Shown: one piece after another, positions 53,280-62,352 of the stretch
How the letters are laid out: the number at the start of each line of letters is the position of its first letter
How positions within the stretch are numbered: the first letter of the stretch is position 1
From: Francisella philomiragia subsp. philomiragia ATCC 25015
GTDB lineage: Bacteria > Pseudomonadota > Gammaproteobacteria > Francisellales > Francisellaceae
Assembly: GCF_000156715.1 (NCBI RefSeq)
Contig: NZ_DS999312.1
Coordinates: 62,001-126,000, forward strand
Direction: 5' to 3'
Length of the DNA stretch: 64,000 bases
Notes under the pieces: generated by a model
What the model saw: the letters and a program-made list of their open reading frames with translations, nothing else
Told to the model about the DNA's origin: nothing
Database searches by the model: none
Position numbers and translations under genes: made by a program

Positions 53280-54418
53280 ATAAATGTATTTATACAGTCA
53301 TTTAAGAATAAGTAGCCCTTATCTGTAGGCTTGACGTTATCTTTATTCACTTTGAGTAGACCCCTGTCTATTGCTACCTGTAAATTGTTTTGTATAGTAT
53401 CTTTGGATAAAAAAGTTTGCCTTTCAAATAGATCAAAGCTGAAACCATCTCGTAAGCGAAGGGTGTTGAGCATAAACTCATAGACTAAATCATCCTGACT
53501 GACAACATTTGAATCTTTTATAAAGTTATCTGCCTGTGAATATATTTTGGGATGTTTGTGTTTCCAAGTTCTTTTGATCTCCTTGGTTTGAAGATTTGTA
53601 ATCTTGCTATGAGCTCCAGCGCCAATACCAATGTAGTCACCAAAGTTCCAATAGTTTGAGTTATGAATAGATCTTAAATTATCTTTTGCATAAGCTGAGA
53701 TCTCATATTGATAGTATCCAGCTTGTTGGAGTAATTTTTTACCAGTGATTTCAATTTGCTCTAAAGTTTCCTCATCTGGTAACTTTGGAGGTTTTGCTGC
53801 AAAAAGGGTGTTTGGTTCTATGGTTAGCTGATACCAAGATATATGTGTCGGTTGCATTGCTATGGCTTGAGAAATGTCAAAAATACCATCCTCAAAGCTT
53901 TGATTTGGAAGCCCGTGCATTATATCAATATTGAAATTTGAGATTCTTGAATTCTTAATCTCTTCGATGGTTGTGTAAACATTGTCACAATTATGAATTC
54001 TGCCTAGTAACTGTAGCTTTTTATTTTGAAAGCTTTGTACACCAACTGAGATACGGCTTATACCAATATTTGCATAGTCTGAAATAGATCCACGTTCGAC
54101 AGTACCAGGATTCATTTCAAGAGTTATTTCGCAATTGGGATTAAGCTTTGAATTATCTTTTATGTGTTGTAAAACTTTACCAAGATAATCCGCTTTGAAA
54201 AGTGAAGGTGTCCCGCCCCCTATGAAAATACTTATAACTTCTCTATCTTGTAGATCAGTTAGATGAGTATCAAAGTCGGCAATTAGTTTTTTGTAATAAT
54301 CCTGTGAGAGATATGTATCATCTTTGATTGCATGGGAGTTAAAATCACAGTAAGGGCATTTACGTACACACCAGGGAAAGTGTATATATATTCCTATTTG
54401 CTTGTTTATATTAAACAT
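53276..54418 (-). CDS. hemW: Heme chaperone HemW (radical SAM)
   Basis: This 380-residue radical SAM protein has the cluster motif CVRKCPYCDFNSH, preceded by GIYIHFPW. HemW-type proteins bind heme and deliver it to respiratory enzymes such as cytochrome b subunits; they lack the CxFCGC of the true oxygen-independent coproporphyrinogen oxidase HemN. The start is placed at ATG 54418, 12 codons inside the open frame, because the AAGG ribosome binding site is upstream and the preceding gtrA-like gene ends at 54420. Confidence 0.92.
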   Translation of the reverse strand: MFNINKQIGIYIHFPWCVRKCPYCDFNSHAIKDDTYLSQDYYKKLIADFDTHLTDLQDREVISIFIGGGTPSLFKADYLGKVLQHIKDNSKLNPNCEITLEMNPGTVERGSISDYANIGISRISVGVQSFQNKKLQLLGRIHNCDNVYTTIEEIKNSRISNFNIDIMHGLPNQSFEDGIFDISQAIAMQPTHISWYQLTIEPNTLFAAKPPKLPDEETLEQIEITGKKLLQQAGYYQYEISAYAKDNLRSIHNSNYWNFGDYIGIGAGAHSKITNLQTKEIKRTWKHKHPKIYSQADNFIKDSNVVSQDDLVYEFMLNTLRLRDGFSFDLFERQTFLSKDTIQNNLQVAIDRGLLKVNKDNVKPTDKGYLFLNDCINTFI

Positions 54419-54419
54419 C

Positions 54420-54797
54420 TTATGCCTTAAAGATGAGAAATTTACTAACGACAAAAGTATATACTGCGACTAATCCCATCGTTATAAATAGTGCAAGTAA
54501 ATATTGTATATGTAGAAGATGAAGCAACACATAATATATGCCTTCATTGAGAGCTAAACCTATCATGACATTAATGAAAAATTGTGTGGCAGCCTTTTTA
54601 TGTGATTGAGTTGTTGTGGAGAATGTCAAAAATCTATGTCCAAAATAGCTGACATTAAAAGCAATAAGGAATGCAAAAAAATTTGCGACCATAGGCTTAA
54701 AAATATCAAGTTCAACAAGCAACCATACAATAACAAAGTTAGTTATTGATGCTAATATACCTATAATTATGAAATAAGATAGTTGTTTTTTTAACAT
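54420..54797 (-). CDS. GtrA-like membrane protein
   Basis: This 125-residue protein has four predicted helices and the GtrA/DPMS flippase-like pattern (LSYFIIIGILASITNFVIVW, LNEGIYYVLLHLL, GLVAVYTFVVSKFLIF). GtrA proteins often help translocate lipid-linked sugars such as bactoprenol-glucose. It is followed by hemW one base after its stop. No glycosyltransferase partner is in the neighbourhood, so the substrate is unknown. Confidence 0.85.
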   Translation of the reverse strand: MLKKQLSYFIIIGILASITNFVIVWLLVELDIFKPMVANFFAFLIAFNVSYFGHRFLTFSTTTQSHKKAATQFFINVMIGLALNEGIYYVLLHLLHIQYLLALFITMGLVAVYTFVVSKFLIFKA

Positions 54798-54867
54798 TAG
54801 TTTGTGGAGTTTTATAGTAGTTGTTTATATTATAACTATTAAAGAGAATTTTATAAGGGAAAGTTAG

Positions 54868-55746
54868 ATGGAAATAATTAAATATCAATTGGGAATTGTT
54901 GAAGGCTTACCATCATCTGCTTTATATATGATGTTTAGTATCAATAAAGATAATGATGTTAAGTTTGGATTAAAGGTATTACAAAAGTTTGTCGATGGTA
55001 AGAGTGTAGTTGCTGGATTTGGTAAAGATCTTTTGCAAATGTTTGATCTTCCTAGTGATGATAATTTCAAAAGAGCTAAATTTAATAATGAAAGAATGTC
55101 AGATAATGATGGTTATGACTTAGTACTTTGGCTAAGAGGAGATGATCGAGGAGAGCTATTTCATAATGCATTAAATATTAGAAAAGCATTACAGGATTTC
55201 TTTACTGTAGAAAAAATAGTGTCTAGCTATACCTATCATGGCAAGTATGATTTATCAGGATTTGAAGATGGTATTGAGAATCCTAAGGGTGAAGAGGTTG
55301 TTCCAGCATCAGTAATACCAGAAGGTAAGTTAGAGGGGTCGAGTTTTTGGGTTCTTCAACAATGGTTGCATGACTTTGATTGGTTAAATAATGCAAGTCA
55401 ATCAGCTAAAGAAGAGTGTATAGGTAGGTCTTTGGATGATTCTCATCAATTTAAGGATTTGAAAGACTTCGCTCATGTTAAGAGATCTGCCAAAGAAAAC
55501 TTTGATCCAGAAGCAGAGTTGCTAAGAAGATCAATGCCTTGGTCAGATGATAATCTAAATGGAGGGTTTATGTTCTCTGCGTTTGCATTATCATTTAGAT
55601 CATTTAATTTACAGATGGGTAATATGCTCGGTGGTAGTGATGGTATTGTTGACGGAGTCTTTAAATTTTCTAAGATTATTGAGACAAGCTATTTGTGGTG
55701 TCCACCTTTCAAAAAAGCTAGGCTTGATATTTCATTATTAAAGTGA
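54868..55746 (+). CDS. DyP-type heme peroxidase
   Basis: This 292-residue protein has the GxxDG motif GFEDGIENP near 130-138, including the distal Asp, and a candidate proximal heme His in AHVKRSA near 204. The C-terminal AFALSFRSFNLQMGNMLGG region is typical of the YfeX-like branch. DyP enzymes use hydrogen peroxide with dyes or porphyrinogens; the physiological substrate is unknown. AAGGG precedes the ATG. It diverges from the gtrA-like/hemW pair, so a heme connection is conceivable but only an inference. Confidence 0.92.
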   Translation: MEIIKYQLGIVEGLPSSALYMMFSINKDNDVKFGLKVLQKFVDGKSVVAGFGKDLLQMFDLPSDDNFKRAKFNNERMSDNDGYDLVLWLRGDDRGELFHNALNIRKALQDFFTVEKIVSSYTYHGKYDLSGFEDGIENPKGEEVVPASVIPEGKLEGSSFWVLQQWLHDFDWLNNASQSAKEECIGRSLDDSHQFKDLKDFAHVKRSAKENFDPEAELLRRSMPWSDDNLNGGFMFSAFALSFRSFNLQMGNMLGGSDGIVDGVFKFSKIIETSYLWCPPFKKARLDISLLK

Positions 55747-55850
55747 TGCAAAATAGCTGAAAGATTATATTTTATATACAAATACTCATTAACAGGTTAA
55801 AATATACGCGTGTTATGCAAAAATTAATTAGTATCTACGGAGGTTAAAGC

Positions 55851-58655
55851 ATGTCTGATATTAAAAATATCACTAAGCTACAGATAGAGGAAAAAGGAAA
55901 GAAATACTCTCTGTATAGCTTAAAGAAACTTTCTCAAGAGCTTGGTAAAGATGTAACTCGTCTTCCTTACTCTATCAGAGTATTACTTGAAAACCAACTA
56001 AGAAATATAGATGGATATAAAGTAAAAGAAGATGATATGCATAAGGTTTTAGATTGGGATGCTAAAGCTAGCTCAAGACCTGAAATTCCACATATGCCAG
56101 CTAGAGTAGTGATGCAAGACTTCACAGGTGTGCCAGCTGTAGTTGATTTGGCAGCGATGAGAAAAGCTATCAAAGATGCTGGTGGCGATGCTGACAAGAT
56201 TAATCCTCTTGTAGATACAGCTATGGTAATTGACCACTCTGTACAAGTTGATTACTATGGAACAAAAACAGCTTTAGCACAAAACGTTGCTAAAGAATTT
56301 GAAAGAAATGGTGAAAGATATAGTTTACTTAAGTGGGCTCAGAAAGCATTTGATGATTTCATAGTTGTACCACCGGGAATGGGTATTATTCACCAAGTAA
56401 ACCTTGAGTATCTTGCAAAGGGCGCATTAGTAAAAAATATTGATGGTGAAGATGTTATTTACCCAGATACATTAGTGGGTACAGACTCACATACTACTAT
56501 GATCAACGGTGTTGGTGTAGTAGGTTGGGGTGTAGGCGGTATTGAAGCTGAAGCTGTTATGCTTGGCCAACCATATTACATGGTTTTACCAGATGTGGTA
56601 GGTGTTAAGCTTACTGGTAAACTAAAAACTGGTGTTACAGCAACAGATTTAGTACTTGAGATTACTGAAGTACTTAGAAAGCACGGTGTTGTTGGTAAAT
56701 TCGTTGAGTACTATGGTGAAGGCTTAGAGAGTTTATCTCTACCAGATAGAGCGACTATCGCAAACATGGCTCCAGAGTATGGTGCTACTATTGGTTTCTT
56801 CCCTGTTGATGAAGTTACATTAGACTTCTTTAACAATACAAACCGTAGCGAACTTGTTGATGCTGCGCGTGATATGTATAAAGAGCAATTGTTATTTAGA
56901 GAAAATCCAGCAGAAGAGCCTGAATACTCTAGTATTGTAGAAATTAATTTATCAGAAGTTGAATCTAACCTTGCTGGTCCTAAGCGTCCGCAAGATAGAG
57001 TTGCTTTCCATGATATGAAAAAATCATTTGAAGAAGCCTTAGTTCACGAGCAAGGTTTGCATGGCTATGGTTTGACTGAAGAAGAGCTTCATAAGTCAGC
57101 AGAAGTTAAAGGCATCGGTGAAAGAATTACTCATGGTTCGCTAGCTATTGCTGCAATTACATCGTGTACTAACACTTCTAACCCTTCATTATTAATCGGT
57201 GCAGGGTTGTTGGCTAAGAAAGCAAATGAAAAAGGTCTTAAAGTAAAGCCATTTGTTAAGACATCTTTAGCACCTGGCTCTCAGGTTGTTACTCAATACC
57301 TTGAAAAAGCTAATTTATTGCCAGAGCTTGAGAACTTGGGCTTCAACCTTGTTGGTTACGGTTGTACTACTTGTATTGGTAACTCAGGTCCTCTGGATGA
57401 GCCTGTAGTAGATGCGATTAATGAAGCGGATTTGGTTGTAGCTTCTGTAAGTTCTGGTAACCGTAACTTTGAAGGTCGTATTAACCCACATGTTAAAGCT
57501 AACTATCTGGCTTCTCCTATTCATGTTGTTGCTTACGCTTTAGCCGGCACAGTTGACTTTGATCCAGTTGAAGATGCTATTGGAACAGATACTGAAGGTA
57601 ATAATGTTTACTTAGCAGATATTTGGCCAAGTACAGAAGAGATCGCTGCGATTCAATCTGATGTAATCAACTCTGCAATGTTTGAAAAAGCTTATGCTAC
57701 AGTACTTGATGGAACAGCTGATTGGCAAAAACTTGATGCTCCTGAAGGTAAGCTTTATGAGTTTGATAGTTCTTCGACTTATATCCAATGTCCAAACTTC
57801 TTTGAGAAGTTTGCAGAGGGTAATGATGACTTAGATATCAAAGGTGCAAGAACTCTACTTATGTTAGGTGATTCTGTAACTACAGACCATATTTCGCCTG
57901 CTGGTGCAATTCCAGAAGAGTATCCTGCTGGACAATATCTAAAATCTCATGGTGTTGAGAAAAAAGACTTTAACTCTTATGGTTCACGTCGTGGAAACCA
58001 TGAAGTTATGATGAGAGGTACTTTTGCAAATATTCGTATTCGTAATTTACTTCTTGATGGCGTAGAAGGTGGATATACTAAGTATCATCTTGATGGCTCT
58101 CAACAGTATGTATTTGACGCAGCTATGAAATATAAGGAAAAAGATATTCCTTTAGTAATTTTGGCTGGTAAAGAGTATGGTACTGGCTCATCACGTGACT
58201 GGGCTGCTAAAGGTACATTCTTGTTAGGTGTTAAGGCTGTTATAGCTGAGAGCTACGAAAGAATTCATAGATCTAACCTTGTGGGTATGGGTGTACTACC
58301 TCTTGAGTACGTCGATGGTCAAAATGCTAAAACTCTTGGTTTGGATGGTTCAGAAATGTTTAATATCAAGAATTTAAACAATATCAAGCCTCGCCAAAGA
58401 GTAGTTGTAGAAGCAGTACATCCAAAAACAGCGCATACTACAACATTTGAAGCATTGGCTCGTCTAGATGCAGATGTTGATGTTGATTACTTGAAGAATG
58501 GCGGTATTTTACAAACAGTTCTTAAAGATATCATGAAACAAAAAAAAAAATCTAGTTCAGTAAATACTGATACTAATACTTGTTCTGGAGATTCTTCAGA
58601 GTTTTCTTGCCCATTTTCAAAGATGGCTAATTTCTTTAAAAAACTATTCAAATAA
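55851..58655 (+). CDS. acnA: Aconitate hydratase A
   Basis: AcnA (934 residues) isomerises citrate to isocitrate. The [4Fe-4S] ligands are in AITSCTNTSNPS and GYGCTTCIGNSG, and GVLPLEY with the GTGSSRDWAAKGT swivel-domain loop are present. A short Lys/Ser/Cys-rich C-terminal tail (CSGDSSEFSCPF) extends beyond the usual end of the family. GGAGG is upstream of the ATG. A strong hairpin terminator follows. Confidence 0.97.
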   Translation: MSDIKNITKLQIEEKGKKYSLYSLKKLSQELGKDVTRLPYSIRVLLENQLRNIDGYKVKEDDMHKVLDWDAKASSRPEIPHMPARVVMQDFTGVPAVVDLAAMRKAIKDAGGDADKINPLVDTAMVIDHSVQVDYYGTKTALAQNVAKEFERNGERYSLLKWAQKAFDDFIVVPPGMGIIHQVNLEYLAKGALVKNIDGEDVIYPDTLVGTDSHTTMINGVGVVGWGVGGIEAEAVMLGQPYYMVLPDVVGVKLTGKLKTGVTATDLVLEITEVLRKHGVVGKFVEYYGEGLESLSLPDRATIANMAPEYGATIGFFPVDEVTLDFFNNTNRSELVDAARDMYKEQLLFRENPAEEPEYSSIVEINLSEVESNLAGPKRPQDRVAFHDMKKSFEEALVHEQGLHGYGLTEEELHKSAEVKGIGERITHGSLAIAAITSCTNTSNPSLLIGAGLLAKKANEKGLKVKPFVKTSLAPGSQVVTQYLEKANLLPELENLGFNLVGYGCTTCIGNSGPLDEPVVDAINEADLVVASVSSGNRNFEGRINPHVKANYLASPIHVVAYALAGTVDFDPVEDAIGTDTEGNNVYLADIWPSTEEIAAIQSDVINSAMFEKAYATVLDGTADWQKLDAPEGKLYEFDSSSTYIQCPNFFEKFAEGNDDLDIKGARTLLMLGDSVTTDHISPAGAIPEEYPAGQYLKSHGVEKKDFNSYGSRRGNHEVMMRGTFANIRIRNLLLDGVEGGYTKYHLDGSQQYVFDAAMKYKEKDIPLVILAGKEYGTGSSRDWAAKGTFLLGVKAVIAESYERIHRSNLVGMGVLPLEYVDGQNAKTLGLDGSEMFNIKNLNNIKPRQRVVVEAVHPKTAHTTTFEALARLDADVDVDYLKNGGILQTVLKDIMKQKKKSSSVNTDTNTCSGDSSEFSCPFSKMANFFKKLFK

Positions 58656-58697
58656 TTTATCTCTGAAAATTATTTAGTTCTCTATTTTTTTTATTCT

Positions 58698-58740
58698 TTA
58701 ATAGTGATAAAGTTTCATTATCACTATTAATTTTATTTTT
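58698..58740 (+). terminator. Perfect 13-bp hairpin after acnA
   Basis: TTAATAGTGATAA (58698-58710) pairs with TTATCACTATTAA (58718-58730) across the 7-base loop AGTTTCA, followed by TTTTATTTTT. It lies 43 bases after the acnA stop and ends only 15 bases before the pilT ATG, so it is either the acnA terminator or a structure controlling pilT. Confidence 0.8.
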
Positions 58741-58745
58741 ATTAT

Positions 58746-59774
58746 ATGATAAGAAAACTACTAACTCTTTGTGTGCAAAAGAAAGCATCAGATTTGCACC
58801 TATCATCTGGGTGTAAAGCCAAGTATAGAATCGATGGCGACTTGATTGATATCGAAACATCTCCAGTATTAAATGATAAGATGATTTCACAAATGCTCTT
58901 GGAGATTATGACAGATGATCAAAAAGATGAGCTTATAGAAACTTATGAGTGTGATTTTTCGATCGATGATAAAGATAATGATGCAAGATTCAGGGTTAAT
59001 GCTTTTTTTCATAATCGTGGCTATGGTGCGGTATTTCGTCGTTTAGAAAATACGATCCCTACTCTAGATCAGTTTGGGGCACCGCGTATACTTAAAGACG
59101 TACAAGCTAAGCAAGGAGGATTAATTCTTGTTACAGGACCTACAGGTTCGGGTAAAAGTAGTACCTTGGCTGCATTGGTTAATGAGATAAATCAAAAAGA
59201 AGACTCTCATATTTTGACTATTGAAGATCCTGTTGAATTTGTGCATACAAGTCAAAGAGCTCTAGTTAATCAACGTGAAGTCAAAAGAGATACTAGAAGC
59301 TTTAATGCCGCTTTGAAATCAGCACTAAGGGAAGATCCCGATTGTATCCTTGTTGGGGAAATGCGTGATTTAGAAACTATACGTTTGGCTCTTGAGGCAG
59401 CTGAAACTGGTCACTTGGTACTAGGAACATTACATACAATGTCAGCAATCAAAACAGTGGATAGGGTAATATCGGTATTTCCACCAGCTGAGCAGGAATT
59501 AGTCCGTAATATGTTAGCAGAATCATTGCAAATAGTTATATCTCAGCGTCTACTTAAGCGAAAAGGTGGAGGTCGTGTTGCTGCATATGAAGTTCTTATA
59601 TCTAATACAGGTATCAGAAATATGATAAAAGAAAATAAGCTTTCTCAAATCTACACAGCACTACAAACTGGAACAGCAAAAGGTATGGCTACTATGGAGC
59701 AAAGTATTGAGAATCTTCTTAAAGCCGGAACAATAACTCCTGAAGAAGCAGCTAAATATATAATAGTAAGATAA
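58746..59774 (+). CDS. pilT: Type IV pilus retraction ATPase PilT
   Basis: PilT (342 residues) is the hexameric ATPase that retracts type IV pili. The N-terminal KKASDLHLSSG, Walker A GPTGSGKSS near 131-139, the Asp box LTIEDPVEFVH, Walker B LREDPDCILVGEMRD, the His-box TGHLVLGTLHT and the C-terminal AIRNLIRE-like IRNMIKENK are present. The length is full and no internal stop is seen. No Shine-Dalgarno sequence precedes the ATG, and the region immediately upstream is the acnA hairpin. Confidence 0.96.
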   Translation: MIRKLLTLCVQKKASDLHLSSGCKAKYRIDGDLIDIETSPVLNDKMISQMLLEIMTDDQKDELIETYECDFSIDDKDNDARFRVNAFFHNRGYGAVFRRLENTIPTLDQFGAPRILKDVQAKQGGLILVTGPTGSGKSSTLAALVNEINQKEDSHILTIEDPVEFVHTSQRALVNQREVKRDTRSFNAALKSALREDPDCILVGEMRDLETIRLALEAAETGHLVLGTLHTMSAIKTVDRVISVFPPAEQELVRNMLAESLQIVISQRLLKRKGGGRVAAYEVLISNTGIRNMIKENKLSQIYTALQTGTAKGMATMEQSIENLLKAGTITPEEAAKYIIVR

Positions 59775-59929
59775 AATATTCTTTTGGATAGGATTTATAC
59801 CAATCCCAACACAAACTCATACATTCTCGCTTTGTATTCCACATCTATTTTATAGCTTTCAATATTTGCTAATAGCCTAGATTATCTACACATTGGAAAC
59901 TTAAATTAGGCATAAACTACCTTGCGATA

Positions 59930-60937
59930 TTAATATAAATTTATATTGGAATTAGTACTAGAGATTTGTTTAATTTGATTTGCCAGCATATAGGCACTAG
60001 TAAATGCTGATTCAACACGCCCCTTTATACACCAGTCACCACATATGGATATATTTTGGTTTGTATCAATAAAGTAACCAGCTGTATTTTGTTTACCTAT
60101 ATTTGCATAACGCCAAGCATGCAGTGTTCTATAGTCTGGCTTATTTAGATCTACAGCTAATACTTCTTTGGCTCTATCAAAAATTGTTTCTAGGATTTGT
60201 TCTCGATCGTAATCAATATATTGATTAGCCCATTTATTTGCAGAGTGTATAACTAAGCAGTTATGAGTATTGCGATCAGGTTTCGAGTTGTTGAGAGATA
60301 TCCAACTAATTATCTCGTCATGTACTAGAGCAGCATCAAAATTCAGATTAATCTCTTTATCATAGCCAAGCATTAGTGAAAAGCAGCTATCCATTTTTAT
60401 TGAGCTAATTTGGTTATAGAAAGAAGTATTTTGAGGTAGTAAATCTTTAAGTTGGTCTGATGGGATGGCAAAGATAATCCAGTCAAAGCATCCTAGAAAT
60501 TGGTTGTTATCATCTTTAACAATCCATAGCCTATCTTCTTTAGTGATTGAGCCAACCCTTGTGTTTAGAGAGATATCTAGACCTTGAGCTAAGTATTGCG
60601 CTACAGAATTCATTCTAGGAGAGCCAACATAATGTTTATATTCATTATCCCAAGATTTTTGATTTATTATTTCAGAGTTTTTGATTTCAACAAAATTAGC
60701 TTGCCAATTTTTTATTATACCTTGATCTATCATTGGCTTAAGGAACTCTTTAAATTCAAAGGATTTAGCAGTAAAATATTGAGCTCCATGATCAAAATAG
60801 TAAGGGTCAGCATATCTTGTTGACATTCTGCCACTAACTCCACGAGATTTCTCAAAAATAGTTATTTCTACCGAATCTTTTAGAATATTTGCAGCGGTCA
60901 ATCCAGCAAGACCTGCACCGATTATTGCTATCTTCAT
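59930..60937 (-). CDS. Renalase-like FAD-dependent amine oxidase family protein
   Basis: This 335-residue protein has an N-terminal FAD-binding motif IAIIGAGLAGLTAANIL and a GRMSTR loop typical of renalase-like flavoproteins. Its substrate is unknown. I choose ATG 60937, which overlaps the preceding gene's stop (ATGA) in the same direction. The longer frame to 60976 would lie entirely inside that gene. Last member of the cydA-cydB-DUF3429 string. Confidence 0.82.
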   Translation of the reverse strand: MKIAIIGAGLAGLTAANILKDSVEITIFEKSRGVSGRMSTRYADPYYFDHGAQYFTAKSFEFKEFLKPMIDQGIIKNWQANFVEIKNSEIINQKSWDNEYKHYVGSPRMNSVAQYLAQGLDISLNTRVGSITKEDRLWIVKDDNNQFLGCFDWIIFAIPSDQLKDLLPQNTSFYNQISSIKMDSCFSLMLGYDKEINLNFDAALVHDEIISWISLNNSKPDRNTHNCLVIHSANKWANQYIDYDREQILETIFDRAKEVLAVDLNKPDYRTLHAWRYANIGKQNTAGYFIDTNQNISICGDWCIKGRVESAFTSAYMLANQIKQISSTNSNINLY

Positions 60938-61380
60938 ATAAGAATCCAAGAAATTGTTAGTGAAACAACAACACATAGTGTTATTGGTAGTCTTATATAT
61001 TTGAAATATTTTGTACTAATAAGATTTAATTTTAAGAAGTAGTAATCGACTTTAAGTAATACTAGAAATTCTGCTATAAGTAATAATATAAAATTTTTGG
61101 GATCTAAGTTTAGATATCCAAACCAAATAATTATTGCATTTAAATTACTAGTAAGCTGTATAAATATTTTTGTAGAGCTGGGTTCTAAATTAATTTGTCT
61201 TCCCCAATGGGTTCCAGCTATAAATGATGCAATAACCACTCCATATAGTGAGATAGCTTTAATTATATTGCCAAATATTAAAAAGTCGTTATAACCAAGT
61301 ATTAGACAGAGTGAGAAGAAAACAAAAGGTATTAAGCCAAAATATGCGAGATAAATATCTAGATTTTTATAGCTTTTCAA
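60934..61380 (-). CDS. DUF3429-family membrane protein
   Basis: This 148-residue protein has four to five hydrophobic helices and the conserved SFIAGTHWGRQI and NLNAIIIWFGYL segments that identify the DUF3429 family, of unknown function. The TTG start is supported by AGGAG about 7 bases upstream in the end region of cydB. The gene is 10 bases after cydB and overlaps the FAD gene by four bases, so it is probably expressed with the oxidase. Confidence 0.8.
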   Translation of the reverse strand: MKSYKNLDIYLAYFGLIPFVFFSLCLILGYNDFLIFGNIIKAISLYGVVIASFIAGTHWGRQINLEPSSTKIFIQLTSNLNAIIIWFGYLNLDPKNFILLLIAEFLVLLKVDYYFLKLNLISTKYFKYIRLPITLCVVVSLTISWILI

Positions 61381-61390
61381 ATTAGTTCTC

Positions 61391-62350
61391 CTAGTAACTT
61401 AGTTTTTCTTTGGTCTTTCCTCTGAAGATATAATAAGCATAGCTGGTGTATAGCAACAGTAATGGGATCATAATTACAGCTGGAATTAGCGTAAATAGTA
61501 ATGTGGTATCACTAGCTTGTGCTTGAGTGTATGTAATGTGATAAGGGATAATATATGGAAATATTAGTGCCAACATACTTGTATATGTAAAGACAAATAT
61601 TGCTACAGCTGACCAATATGGTAAAGCATGATTTTTAGCATCTATCACTTTGATAAGAACTAAGAAACTTATAATGGTAAGTACAAAAAGTGCACCAAGA
61701 ACAGTCATTTTATAGAAGCTATCTAAAGGTAGTTTGGTATATATAGGAGTAATTGCTCCAATAATTAACATTAATATCGCAAGTACTATACTACATGATT
61801 TAGCTAGTCTTTTAGCCTTATCAAAAAGCTCTCCTTCAGTCTTAAGTATAAGACGAGTTGCGCCAAGTAAACTATAACCAAATACCAAAGCAATACCAGT
61901 AAGTATAGAAAAGCCAGCACCATAAAAAGTACTATGCGGGAAACCTACTATCAATTCTCCAACTATGTAGCCTTGCAGAAAAGTTGCCGTCAATGAAGAT
62001 ATAAAGAAAAGTTTATCCCAGTTTTTGATACCTTTATGAGATTTTAGTCTAAACTCAAAGCAAATACCTCTGAAGAGTATCATAACTACTAAAAGTATCG
62101 CAGATAAGTAAATCTTAGGGAATATGTAAGCAAATGCGATAGGAAACATCCCATAAAAGCATGCTAAAGCAAAAACTAGCCATGTTTGGTTACCATCCCA
62201 AGTCGGTAGTAATATACTCACTGCGATATCTTTTTGATGATCATCAAAAAATGGAAATAGTGACCCCATGCCTAGAGCAAATCCATCTAATACAATATAC
62301 AGTAGTAGAGCAAAAGCAATTATAAATAACCAAATTAATCCTAAGTCCAT
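61391..62350 (-). CDS. cydB: Cytochrome bd-type quinol oxidase subunit II (CydB/CioB)
   Basis: CydB (319 residues) has about eight membrane helices and the conserved N-terminal LDGFALGMGSLFPFF and PTWDGNQTWLVFA motifs. The short length and sequence resemble the cyanide-insensitive branch (CioB) more than E. coli CydB (379 residues). GGAGG lies just before the ATG within the end of cydA, and the gap is 2 bases. No CydX-like peptide gene is seen. Confidence 0.95.
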   Translation of the reverse strand: MDLGLIWLFIIAFALLLYIVLDGFALGMGSLFPFFDDHQKDIAVSILLPTWDGNQTWLVFALACFYGMFPIAFAYIFPKIYLSAILLVVMILFRGICFEFRLKSHKGIKNWDKLFFISSLTATFLQGYIVGELIVGFPHSTFYGAGFSILTGIALVFGYSLLGATRLILKTEGELFDKAKRLAKSCSIVLAILMLIIGAITPIYTKLPLDSFYKMTVLGALFVLTIISFLVLIKVIDAKNHALPYWSAVAIFVFTYTSMLALIFPYIIPYHITYTQAQASDTTLLFTLIPAVIMIPLLLLYTSYAYYIFRGKTKEKLSY

Positions 62351-62352
62351 AA

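Noticed and set aside
54419-54454. 12-codon N-terminal extension of HemW
   Set aside because: It overlaps the gtrA-like gene, while an AAGG site precedes the internal ATG directly before the conserved GIYIHFPW.
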